Shown piece by piece: positions 18,707 through 27,473 of a stretch of 64,000 nucleotides of DNA. Position 1 is the first letter of the stretch. Every line of letters begins with the position of its first letter. The stretch covers positions 18,303 to 82,302 of the forward strand of contig JAWKVM010000036.1 in the NCBI GenBank assembly GCA_041398025.1. Direction: 5' to 3'. The notes beneath the pieces are model-generated. The model was not told the origin of the DNA. It worked only from the letters and a program-made list of their open reading frames with translations, and did no database searches. This DNA is from JANQPX01 sp041398025. GTDB taxonomy: Bacteria > Pseudomonadota > Alphaproteobacteria > Geminicoccales > Geminicoccaceae. Made by a program: the position numbers and the translations under genes.

Positions 18707-18878
18707 TCGTCTAACTCCCGAACTCCATGAGTTGATCGTGGTTCGTTTACAGAACGTCAGCGCGATCCTGTCAATAACGGGCTGGAATACCTGCGTATTC
18801 AGCAGCGGCAAACAGGACATCTGCTCACAATCTGAACATTTATCGGGCCCTGCCGCCAGTTCTTTGTGCGCGGGGTCG

Positions 18879-19781
18879 TCATCGGAGACTGTAGATCCGC
18901 TTGGCATTGTCATGAAACAGGGCGTGCCGCTCCTGCTCCGGCAAGTCGGCGGTGATCTCCCGGAATCCGGCAAAGATGGTGCGAAAATCGGCGCAAAGCC
19001 CGTCCACCGGGAAGTTGCTCGCGAACATGCAGCGGCTCGTGCCGAACATGCCGATCGCATCCCGGACGATCGGGCCATTGGCCTCCACCGTCCAGGGCAT
19101 TCCCGGCTGGCCAAGTCCGGAAATCTTGAGCGCGGCATTGGGCGCCTCGGCGAAGGCGGCCAGAGACTTGCGCCAGCCTTGGAGCCCCTCCGCGCTGCGA
19201 TCGGCGGGCAGGCCGGTGTGGTTCAGGATGATCCGGGTGTCCGGGAAATCGCGCGCCAGCTCCAGCGCCGCGTCCAGATGCCACCACGGGGTCTGCAGAT
19301 CGTAGGACAGGCCGAGCGACTGCAGGTGCGAAAAACCGTCGCGAAAATGCGGGTCGTCCATCGACCGGGGGGCGCCCCGGCGCGCTGACTTTGGGTCCGG
19401 TGCTGCTGCTGGCTTCTGGCGGATGCCGCGAACGCGGGGGAAGGCGGCCTGGGCGGCCAGCACCTCCGCAGCATCTTCGTGGTGCAGCCATGCCTGGGCG
19501 ACGATCGCCGTGGGCAGGCCGGCAGCGCCGGCGAGCTCGCTCACCCATCTCGTCTCGCCGACCGGATCGGCCGGGTCCCACTCCGCCTCGACATAGACCG
19601 TGCCGACCACGTCGAAACCCGCGGAGTCCTGTCGGTAGTCCAGAGGCAGGTAATTACGCTTGAGCGCGGAATAATCGCCATAGCGAAACGGGATCATCGG
19701 CTCGTCCGAAAGCCAGGGATGACGGTTCGCGCCCAGATCCCAGAAATGCTGGTGGGGGTCGATGATGGGCATGTCGGTCAT
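18879..19781 (-). CDS. Amidohydrolase-2 family metal-dependent hydrolase
   Basis: A 300-residue TIM-barrel protein starts MTDMPIIDPHQHFWDLGANR. The H-x-H-W pair of metal ligands is on strand 1. ILNHTGLPADR supplies the later metal-binding His, and FASNFPVDG the terminal Asp. Relatives hydrolyse lactones such as 2-pyrone-4,6-dicarboxylate or L-rhamnono/fucono-lactone. I cannot choose a substrate. The start is ATG 19781, where the homologous region begins, although the ribosome site is weak. Open sequence further upstream in this frame is antisense to the next gene and not real. Confidence 0.8.
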   Translation of the reverse strand: MTDMPIIDPHQHFWDLGANRHPWLSDEPMIPFRYGDYSALKRNYLPLDYRQDSAGFDVVGTVYVEAEWDPADPVGETRWVSELAGAAGLPTAIVAQAWLHHEDAAEVLAAQAAFPRVRGIRQKPAAAPDPKSARRGAPRSMDDPHFRDGFSHLQSLGLSYDLQTPWWHLDAALELARDFPDTRIILNHTGLPADRSAEGLQGWRKSLAAFAEAPNAALKISGLGQPGMPWTVEANGPIVRDAIGMFGTSRCMFASNFPVDGLCADFRTIFAGFREITADLPEQERHALFHDNAKRIYSLR

Positions 19782-19859
19782 GGCTGAACCCGGCCGTTGC
19801 GCGGAAAAGCGTGCGGCCAGTCTCCTATGATCGACGCCGTTTGACCATGGCAAACGGCA

Positions 19860-19969
19860 GCATTTCTGAGCATCGGATGCGCGATCTGCGATCCCATCCG
19901 ACAGATGTACGATCGGCTGAAACGCCGTCTCCGACCTCATCTGGCAAGCGTCGGATGGATGCGTTTCAG
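19860..19969. repeat. Dispersed intergenic repeat with hairpin
   Basis: A hairpin at 19917-19969 pairs CTGAAACGC with GCGTTTCAG and has an inner CCGAC/GTCGG pairing. The adjacent GATCCCATCCGACAGATG resembles the GATCCCGATCAGATG core seen at 33050 and 48211. All three are intergenic. This copy is the most diverged. It lies between the divergent amidohydrolase and secreted-protein genes. Confidence 0.45.
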
Positions 19970-20057
19970 CGTGGAGGTCTAGCTGATCGGGTCGTGCTTT
20001 CGGCTGCCGAAACCGCAGTCCGGAGGCTTTTGAACCATCCGAAGCAAGGAGAGCAAC

Positions 20058-21029
20058 ATGACCCGTCGACCCCTCCCCCATGCCGGCCTCGCCCTGGCCC
20101 TGCCGGTGGTGTCCAGCCTGTTCCTGCTGAGCCACGGCGAGGCCGTGGCCGCGGGCGCCTGCAGCAGCACGGCCAAGACCATGAGCTCGGCCTGTGCCAG
20201 CGACGTGCAGGACAATTTTCTTGTGACCACCGCCGCCTGCATCAATATCGGCGACGACGGCGAGCGCAAGGAGTGCCTGAAGGAGGCCAAGGCCGAGCGC
20301 GACGAAGGGCGCAAACTTTGCAAGGAGCAGCTTCGCGCCCGGCGCGACGTCTGCGGCGAGCTCGGCGAAGGCCGCTACGATCCGGACTTCGAACCCGAGA
20401 ATTTCGTCAATCCGCTCGAGATCGGCGGTTCCGTGGCGCCGAACCCCTATTTCCCGCTGGAGCAGGGCCGCAGCTGGGTCTATGAGAGCGAGGACGAGAC
20501 GGTCACGGTCACCGTCACCGATCGCACCAAGCTGATCGAAGGGGTCCGCTGCCTGGTGGTCACCGACGTGGTCCAGGGCGACGGCAAGTCGGTCGAGGTC
20601 ACCGAAGACTGGTTCGCCCAGGACACCGCCGGCAATGTCTATTACTGCGGCGAGCTGGTGCAGAACTTCGAGGAGCAGGAAGACGGCGAGGCCGAGCTGG
20701 TGGATCTCGACGGCTCCTTCAAGGTCGGGCGCGACTTCGCCAAGCCCGGCCTGATCATGCCGGCCGTGCCGGAGGTGGGCTTTGCCTATCGCCAGGAGTT
20801 TGCGCTCGGCGAGGCCGAGGACGTCGCCAGGATCGTCGCCATCGACGCGTCCGAGACCACGCCCGGCGGCAGCTGCTCCGGGGACTGCATCAAGACCGAG
20901 GAGTTCACGCCGATCGAACCGGACGTGCTCGAGAACAAGTTCTACGCGCCGGGCATCGGCTTCATGCTCGAGGTCGACCCGGAAAGCGGCGACCGGCTGG
21001 AGCTGATCGAAACCAAGATCGGCGGCTAG
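20058..21029 (+). CDS. Secreted acidic protein of unknown function
   Basis: This 323-residue protein has a clear signal peptide (residues about 10-31, GLALALPVVSSLFLLSHGEA, cleavage near AVAAG). A Cys-containing region (residues 34-98, six Cys) resembles a short helical hairpin: STAKTMSSACASDVQDNFLV, then KECLKEAKAERDEGRKLCKE. The rest (about 115-323) is beta-rich and strongly acidic, with aromatic blocks NPYFPLEQGRSWVYESEDET and NKFYAPGIGFMLEVDPESGD. The layout resembles uncharacterised periplasmic proteins with a jelly-roll-like C-terminus. ATG follows a GCAAGGAGAGCAAC site. Confidence 0.65.
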   Translation: MTRRPLPHAGLALALPVVSSLFLLSHGEAVAAGACSSTAKTMSSACASDVQDNFLVTTAACINIGDDGERKECLKEAKAERDEGRKLCKEQLRARRDVCGELGEGRYDPDFEPENFVNPLEIGGSVAPNPYFPLEQGRSWVYESEDETVTVTVTDRTKLIEGVRCLVVTDVVQGDGKSVEVTEDWFAQDTAGNVYYCGELVQNFEEQEDGEAELVDLDGSFKVGRDFAKPGLIMPAVPEVGFAYRQEFALGEAEDVARIVAIDASETTPGGSCSGDCIKTEEFTPIEPDVLENKFYAPGIGFMLEVDPESGDRLELIETKIGG

Positions 21030-21038
21030 GAGCAAAAC

Positions 21039-21102
21039 CGCCAAGGTCGCACGATCTTGGCGCGTGAGAAGAAGGGGAGCTTTGCTGTGCGAAGCTCCCC
21101 TT
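21039..21102. terminator. Double hairpin, probable bidirectional terminator
   Basis: Two stems lie between the convergent secreted-protein and pdxA genes. One is 7 bp (21039-21045 with 21056-21062, CGCCAAG/CTTGGCG). The other is 11 bp and perfect (21072-21082 with 21092-21102, AAGGGGAGCTT/AAGCTCCCCTT). The second would work in both directions, although the U-run is short. Confidence 0.7.
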
Positions 21103-21147
21103 CCGCCATCGTGAATGTATAAACGCCGCTGTCAGACCAGCCTGCTC

Positions 21148-22212
21148 CTAAGCCCGCCCGCCGCGAAAGAAGGCGCGTATCGCCTCGACCCTGGCCTCGC
21201 GATCGGGAAAGGCACGCTCGCCGGCATTGCGTCGCGCCATGTCGGCGCCGATGGTCAGCGCCCGCTTCGCGGCGCCGGGATTGGCTTTGCCCTGGCCCGC
21301 GATGTCGAAGGCGGTGCCGTGGGCGGGCGTGGTGATCGGGAAGGCGTAGCCGCCGACCAGAGTGATACCGCGATCGAAGCCCATCAGCTTCATTGCGATC
21401 TGCCCCTGGTCGTGATACATCGTGAGCACCGCGTCATGCAGGCCGGCCCTGGCGCGCAGAAAGACGGTGTCCGGCGAGAACGGCCCTTCGACCGCTAGCT
21501 GGCGGCTCGCCGCCGCCTCGACCGCGGGGCCGATCACGTCGATCTCCTCGCGTCCGAAATTGCCGCCGTCGCCGGCATGGGGATTGAGGCCGGCGACCGC
21601 GAGCTTCGGCCGCTCGAAGCCGGCGGCACGCATGCTCTCGATGGTGAGATCGATCGCGCGCTCGACCCGCTCGCGCGTGATCCTCGCCGCCACCTCGCCG
21701 AGCGGGATGTGGGAGGTGACGCGCGCGTTCCAGACTTCGTCCAGGATGTTGAACTCGCTGCCGTCCTTGTCGGCGTCGATGGTGCGGCGGATGAAGCCGA
21801 TCTCGTCGACATAGTCGCCTTCGGCGAGACGCATGGAATGCTTGTTGAAGGGCGTGAACGCGACCGCATCGGCGACCCCCGCCGCGCCCATCTTGAGGGC
21901 GATGCGAAAGTTCACCAGCGCGAAGTCCCCGCCCGCAACGGACGACTCGCCGACCGTGATGTCGGCCGGATCGAGATGGCCAAAATCGGCCAGTGCCTGG
22001 CCCTGCTCGGCGAGGCCGTCGATATCGGGCAGGTCATGCGCGATACCCGCCTGCTGCAGCCCCATCACCCAGACCCGGCGATCGCCGAGCAGCAGAATGT
22101 CCGCCGCCTCCCGGATCTCGGCATCGGACAGAAGCTTCGCCGCAAGCTCCGCACCGATGCCGGCCGGATCGCCCATCGCCAGCGCGATCAGCGGTTTTTT
22201 TCCATCATCCAT
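21148..22212 (-). CDS. pdxA: PdxA-family 4-phospho-hydroxy-acid dehydrogenase
   Basis: The 354-residue oxidoreductase starts at ATG 22212 (AGGGGG upstream) with KKPLIALAMGDPAGIGAELA, the PdxA signature. Other blocks are AFTPFNKHSMRLA, TSHIPLGEVAARITRERV, GLNPHAGDGGNFGREEIDVI and MYHDQGQIAMKLMGFDRGI, with metal-binding His in the last. True PdxA oxidises 4-hydroxythreonine-4-phosphate in pyridoxal phosphate synthesis. PdxA2-type paralogues act on 4-phospho-threonate or erythronate. There is no pdxJ, ksgA or DUF1537 partner here, so the exact substrate is open. Confidence 0.8.
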   Translation of the reverse strand: MDDGKKPLIALAMGDPAGIGAELAAKLLSDAEIREAADILLLGDRRVWVMGLQQAGIAHDLPDIDGLAEQGQALADFGHLDPADITVGESSVAGGDFALVNFRIALKMGAAGVADAVAFTPFNKHSMRLAEGDYVDEIGFIRRTIDADKDGSEFNILDEVWNARVTSHIPLGEVAARITRERVERAIDLTIESMRAAGFERPKLAVAGLNPHAGDGGNFGREEIDVIGPAVEAAASRQLAVEGPFSPDTVFLRARAGLHDAVLTMYHDQGQIAMKLMGFDRGITLVGGYAFPITTPAHGTAFDIAGQGKANPGAAKRALTIGADMARRNAGERAFPDREARVEAIRAFFRGGRA

Positions 22213-22451
22213 CAAACACCCCCTGCCCTGAAGCTCGTCCCTTTGGTCCAGAGATACCGCAGACCGGCGCTGCGAGCGAGACCGTGGCGATCCCAGCCTT
22301 GCCCAGACACCCGCGCAGCAAGTCCGGGCCGGTGGCCCCGCCACCCTTGACGAGGGAGGGTGTTTCGTGCTGTCGGACGGCGGTTTGCGGTTCGTCCCTG
22401 CCCATGGTGGGCTGCGCGACCGACATCCTTTGCGGGCTAAGGAGTGTTTCG

Positions 22452-23759
22452 ATGGCGAACGTGGCCGTGGTCGGTTCCCAGTGGGGTGACGAAGGCAAGG
22501 GCAAGATCGTCGACTGGCTGTCCGAGCGCGCCGAGGTGGTGGTGCGCTTTCAGGGCGGCCACAATGCCGGGCATACGCTGGTCATCGCAGGGCAGACCTA
22601 CAAGCTCTCCGCCCTGCCCTCCGGCGTGGTGCGCAAAGGCAAGCTGTCGATCATCGGCAATGGCGTGGTGGTCGATCCCTGGGCGCTGCTCAAGGAAATC
22701 GAGGGGCTGCGCGGCCAGGGTGTCAGCGTCGGCCCGGAAACCCTGCGCATTGCCGAGAACGCGCCGCTGATCCTGCCGCTGCACGGCGAGCTCGATCGCG
22801 TCAAGGAGCGGGTCAAGGCGGAGCAAAGCAGCGGCGTCGGCAAGATCGGCACCACGGGCCGCGGCATCGGCCCCGCCTATGAGGACAAGATCGCGCGCCG
22901 CGCCATCCGCATGGGCGATCTCGCCGATCCGGCGGTGCTGGCGAAAAAGGTCGACGATCTGCTGCTGCACCACAACGCCCTTCGCCGCGGCCTGGGCGAG
23001 CCCGAGATCGAAGCGGCGCCGCTGGTGGCGATGCTGCTGGAGCTCGCGCCGAAGCTTCTCCCTTATACCGAGCCGGTGTGGCTGCGCCTCGCCGACCTGA
23101 AGCGGCGCGGCGCGCGCATTCTGTTCGAGGGTGCGCAGGGCACGATGCTCGACGTCGATCACGGCACCTACCCCTTCGTCACCTCCTCGAACACGCTGGC
23201 CGCCGCAGCAGCACTGGGCTCCGGCACCGGCCCGGACACGGTTGGCTACGTGCTCGGCATCACCAAGGCCTACACCACCCGGGTCGGCGAGGGCCCGTTT
23301 CCGACCGAGCTCGACGACGAGATCGGCCGCGGGCTTGGCGAGCGCGGCCACGAGTTCGGCACGGTCACCAGCCGGCCCCGGCGCTGCGGCTGGTTCGACG
23401 CGGTGATGGTGCGTCAGGCGATCAAGATCGGCGGCATTCACGGCATGGCCCTGACCAAGCTCGACGTGCTCGACGGCATGGAGCAGCTCAAGATCTGCAC
23501 CGCCTATCGCCATCATGGGCACACGCTGCATCACCTGCCGAGCGGGCTCAGCACCCAGGCGGGCGTCGAGCCGATCTACGAGGAGATGGAAGGCTGGCCG
23601 GACAGCACGCGCGGGGCGCGCAGCTTCGCCGATCTGCCGGCGCCGGCGGTCAAGTATATCAAGCGTCTGGAGGAGCTGGTCGAGGCGCCGGTGGCCCTTC
23701 TCTCAACCAGCCCGGATCGCGATGACACGATTCTCCTGCGTGACCCCTTCGCGGATTGA
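22452..23759 (+). CDS. purA: Adenylosuccinate synthetase
   Basis: PurA joins IMP and aspartate using GTP, the committed step to AMP. The 435-residue protein starts at ATG 22452, 7 bases after AAGGAG, with MANVAVVGSQWGDEGKGKIV containing the GDEGKGK P-loop. RFQGGHNAGHTLV, TGRGIGPAYEDKIARR, FEGAQGTMLDVDHGTYPFVT and GVGPFPTE-like GEGPFPTEL are all present. Upstream open sequence in the frame (from 21993) is antisense to pdxA and not coding. It appears monocistronic. Confidence 0.97.
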   Translation: MANVAVVGSQWGDEGKGKIVDWLSERAEVVVRFQGGHNAGHTLVIAGQTYKLSALPSGVVRKGKLSIIGNGVVVDPWALLKEIEGLRGQGVSVGPETLRIAENAPLILPLHGELDRVKERVKAEQSSGVGKIGTTGRGIGPAYEDKIARRAIRMGDLADPAVLAKKVDDLLLHHNALRRGLGEPEIEAAPLVAMLLELAPKLLPYTEPVWLRLADLKRRGARILFEGAQGTMLDVDHGTYPFVTSSNTLAAAAALGSGTGPDTVGYVLGITKAYTTRVGEGPFPTELDDEIGRGLGERGHEFGTVTSRPRRCGWFDAVMVRQAIKIGGIHGMALTKLDVLDGMEQLKICTAYRHHGHTLHHLPSGLSTQAGVEPIYEEMEGWPDSTRGARSFADLPAPAVKYIKRLEELVEAPVALLSTSPDRDDTILLRDPFAD

Positions 23760-23846
23760 TGCAAACGCGTGAAACATGATGAAAATGGGCTAAAATCATA
23801 GCCCTACAGTTGAACGCTTACAAAAGCCTTTATTTCGAGGCGCTAG

Positions 23847-24629
23847 ATGATTATGCATGGTGTGGATAATCACCCTGCGCTGCCGCTAGTTTCCAGCTTC
23901 ACGAGTGTTCAGATGACTCCTGTGATCCAACGCAACGGTCCGTCAGAGAAACTTGACATGAAGGCTGAACATGTCGCGAACAACAAGCTTCCGGACAGCT
24001 TTGCCGTCCTCGCCCGGGAGCTTTGGGTCGCGTCGTCCAGCCGTGCCGAGCTGACCAGCACGGCGCTCGGCCGTGTGCTCGGCTGGCGCCTCGAGGAAGC
24101 GGAAGAGATCCTCGACAGCGAGCTCAGGCGGATCAAGCGGCGTCTCACCCGGGTGGGCGAGGTCGAGGAAGCGGCCGGCATGGTGCTCCGCTACATCCGC
24201 GCCGCGCAGGAAGGTGCGTCGCACATCAATCTGCGCATCATGGCCAAGGTCATTCGCGGCCTCGCCACCCGCTCGCGCGCCAAGGCGTCGGACTTCCTGC
24301 GCTATGCCGACGCGGTCGCGTCGCTGACCGTGGAAGAGCTTTGCGTGATCACCTGCCTGCTGGAAAAGACGGTCGAACTCGACGAGCTCGGCCTCAGCAA
24401 GGATCGGGACAACAAGGCCTGGTCGCAGATGATCGGCGACCTCGTGCCGCGCATGTTCACCGACCAGCAGCATGTCGCCGAGATCCTGCTGGCGGCTTCG
24501 CGCACCGGGCTGGTGACCAAGGCCGCTCCCTTCAAGCTCGGCCCGTTCTGCACCACGCCCTTCCTCCATGACCTGGCCGAGCTGGCCTCCTTGCAGCGCG
24601 CGATCACCGAAGAAGGCCTGGAGTGCTGA
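23847..24629 (+). CDS. Uncharacterised alpha-helical cytoplasmic protein
   Basis: The 260-residue protein has no signal peptide or membrane helix. After a disordered N-terminus (1-45) it is rich in predicted helices: LAREL/WRLEEAEEILDSELRRI (a helix that could pack in a coiled coil), GMVLRYIRAAQ, LTVEELCVITCLLEKTVELD and QHVAEILLAASRTGLV. I do not recognise the family. A GAGGCGCTAG site precedes ATG 23847, and ATG 23958 is a possible alternative. It stands alone after purA. It may be a regulator or scaffold, but that is a guess. Confidence 0.65.
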   Translation: MIMHGVDNHPALPLVSSFTSVQMTPVIQRNGPSEKLDMKAEHVANNKLPDSFAVLARELWVASSSRAELTSTALGRVLGWRLEEAEEILDSELRRIKRRLTRVGEVEEAAGMVLRYIRAAQEGASHINLRIMAKVIRGLATRSRAKASDFLRYADAVASLTVEELCVITCLLEKTVELDELGLSKDRDNKAWSQMIGDLVPRMFTDQQHVAEILLAASRTGLVTKAAPFKLGPFCTTPFLHDLAELASLQRAITEEGLEC

Positions 24630-24784
24630 ACGGCGCCTCGGCAGCCCGGCAGGGCCATCGTCGATCTCAGTGATGTTATCGCCGGCATCGTTAATGTTCC
24701 GTTAACCTTGGATGTGTATTAAAAGGGCGAAACGCCTGGGCCGGGGATAATGGGTGACGTCCTTCCCCTATCGGAGATGATGGA

Positions 24785-25460
24785 ATGATGAGAACGGCTT
24801 GGATGGCTCTGGGGTGTTTGCTGGTCGCGAGCTGCACGACCAACCCCGACGGCACGCAGTCTGTCAACAAGACGGCGGTCGGCGGCGCCATCGGCGCCGT
24901 CGCCGGCGGCATTATCGGCAACCGGCTCGACAAGAAGGGCAGCCGCACCGGCGGCACGATCGCAGGTGCTGTGGCGGGTGCGGCCGTCGGCGGCGGCGTC
25001 GGCTATCTGTTCGACAAGCAGGAAAAAGAGTTCGAGCAGGAACTGGCCAGTGAGCGCGCCAACAACGAGATCGAGATCGAGCGGGTGCGGGACGATCTCC
25101 TGAAGCTGACGCTGGATAGCGAGGTCTCCTTCGATTATGACAGCGCCGCCATCAAGCCTGCCTTCCAGCCGAGCCTGACCAAGCTCGCCAACGTGCTCGC
25201 GAAATACGACCGCAATCAGGTGACCATCGTCGGGCACACCGATTCCACCGGGTCGGACGCTTACAATCAGGGCCTTTCGGTGCGCCGCGCCGAGGCCGTG
25301 GTCAGCGAGCTGGCCAATCGCGAAGGGTGCCGCGCGACATGTTGCGCGCCGAGGAGCGTCGGCGAAAGCCAGCCGCGTGCCGACAACGGCACAGAGGCCG
25401 GCCGTCCAGCTCAACCGCCGGGTGGAAATTCTGATCCAGCCCGGACCCTCGACGGTCTGA
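24785..25460 (+). pseudogene. OmpA-type lipoprotein gene, frameshifted 3' end
   Basis: The intact 5' part encodes a lipoprotein signal (LVASC, Cys17), a glycine-zipper segment (VGGAIGAVAGGIIGNRL, then GGTIAGAVAGAAVGGGVGYL) and an OmpA peptidoglycan-binding domain (VSFDYDSAAIKPAF, VTIVGHTDSTGSDAYNQGLS, RRAEAVV). After residue about 180 three single-base changes scramble the frame: a base missing near 25325, one extra near 25361 and one extra near 25410. Read through them, the protein ends VPRDMLRAE, GESQPRADNGTEAGR, QLNRRVEILIQP and stops at TGA 25458-25460. The conserved residues survive in the shifted frames, so I suspect sequence error and not decay. Confidence 0.75.
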
Positions 25461-25655
25461 CCCCTCACGGCGAGGGCTCGGTCACAGGCTCGCTGCCAGG
25501 CCTGCATGCCCATGCCGCCATGTCAGGCCGGCACGTGCGGCGGCACAGCAGGCGACGAGAGAAAGCCGTGGTAAAGGGGTCATCGATCGCGTGATCGGCC
25601 GGGCTCTGCCCGGTCGCTCGCCACATGACGACGCCCGCCCATAATCCTGGATGCC

Positions 25656-27473
25656 ATGGCCCCTCCCCTCCTCACCACTGCGCGGCGCGCATCTGCGCTT
25701 GGCGGCCAGACGCTGTTCGCCGATCTCGACGTGGCGATCGGCCGCAACGACCGGATCTGCCTGGTCGGGCGAAACGGTGTCGGCAAGTCGACCCTGCTCA
25801 AGGTGATCGCGGGATCGATCGACCTGGATGGCGTGAGCGCTGCAGCCGCGCGTCCGGGTCGCCCTATCTTCCCCAGGAGCCGGAATTGCCGAAAGGTGCT
25901 TCGGCCAAGGAGGCAGTCCTCGACGGCCTCGCGGCGGACGATGAGGACAGCGTCAAGGACTGCAGGCCGAGACCCTGCTGGCGCGCTTCGCGATCGATCC
26001 GGATCTTGCCGTGGACACGGTCTCCGGCGGCGAGGCGCGGCGCATCGCCCTTGCCCGCTGCCCTGGTCCGGCGATCCCGAGATCCTGCTGGACGAGCCGA
26101 CCAACCATCTCGACATCCAGGGCGATCGAACGGCTGGAGACGGATCTTCAGGACTTTCGTGGCGCTCTGGTGATGATCAGCCATGACCGCCGCTTCCTGA
26201 CGGCGCTGTCCCGCCACCTGGTGGCTGGACCGCGGCAAGGTGCGGGTGCTGGAGCAGGGCTTCGCGGCGTTCGAGGACTGGTCGGCGACCGTGCTCGCCG
26301 ACGAGGAAGGCCGAGCTGCATCGGCTCGCCCAAGGCGATCAGGAGAACCGACTGGCTGCATTTCGGCGTCACCGCCCGCCGCAAGCGCAATCAGGGCCGG
26401 CTCAGGCGCCTGCAGGCGATGCACGCAGGTTCGCGCGGAGCGCCCTCCGCCCTGAAGGCCAGGTGAAGCTCGACGTGCAGACCGCCGCGAAAAGCGGCCG
26501 TCTGGTGATCGAAGCCGAGGCGATCGCCAAGCGGTTCGGCGAGCGCGTGATCATCCGGGATTTTTCCACCCGCATCATGCGCGGCGACCGCATCGGCATC
26601 ATCGGGCCGAACGGCGCCGGCAAGACCACGCTGATCCGCCTGCTGACCGGAGACCTCGCCCCGGACGCTGGCAGCGTCCGCCTCGGGACCAATCTCCAGA
26701 TCGCGTCGATCGATCAGCGCCGCGATCAGCTCGATCCCTCGAAGAGCCCCTGGCAGACGCTCTGCCCGGACGGCGGCGACCAGGTCGAGGTCCAGGGTCG
26801 CTTTCGCCATGTGGTCGGCTATCTCAAGGATTTTCTGTTTCGCCCGGAACAGCTGCCCGCCGATCCAGCGCCACTCGGCGGCGAGCAGAACCGGCTTCTC
26901 CTCGCCCAGCAGCTGGCGCGCCCCGCCAATCTCCTGGTGATGGACGAGCCCACCAACGATCTCGACATGGACACCCTCGATCTCCTCGAGGAGATGCTCG
27001 CCGATTTCGACGGCACGCTGCTGCTGGTCAGCCACGACCGCGATTTCCTCGACCGCCTGGTCACCAGCACCATCGTCCTCGAGGGCGACGGCAAGGCCAT
27101 GGAATTTGCCGGCGGCTACACCGACTGCCGCGGGCAGTCAGCGACTGCAGGCCTCACCAGAGGGCCGGCGGCAAGGGAGACCTCGGCGCCGGACAAGCCC
27201 GAGGCTGCGGCGTCCAAACCCGACCACCGCAAAGTCGGGCGCATGCAGCGCCAGGCGGAGCGTGAGCGGGCGAAGCTCGAACGGCAGATGGAACGGCTCG
27301 GGGCCGACAAGACCGACCTCGAAGCGGCGCTCGCCGATCCGGACCTGTTTGCCAGGGACCCTGCCGGATTCGAGACGAAAACCGCGACCCTGGCCAGGGT
27401 GCAGCAGGAGCTCGAACAGGCGGAGGAACGCTGGCTCGACCTCGAATTGCAGGCGGAGGCCGAGGCATCATGA
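25656..27473 (+). pseudogene. uup: ABC-F ATPase (Uup-type) gene with many frameshifts
   Basis: Correcting frame gives a normal-length (about 600 residues) two-ABC-domain protein without membrane segments. Visible parts are Walker A GRNGVGKSTLLKVIAG, SPYLPQEPELPKGASAKEAV, VSGGEARRIALA, ILLDEPTNHLDIQ, ISHDRRFLTALSRHLV, then from 26463 an uninterrupted second domain with GPNGAGKTTLIRLLTG and MDEPTNDLDMDTLDL. A C-terminal coiled coil follows (RMQRQAERERAKLERQMERL). At least eight frame changes fall between about 25670 and 26460. Uup proteins act on ribosomes or DNA-related processes. Its stop overlaps the next gene's ATG. Confidence 0.75.

Noticed and set aside
18707..19138. Upstream extension of aapJ
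   Set aside because: It is antisense to the amidohydrolase gene. The ribosome site and signal peptide place the true start at 18706.
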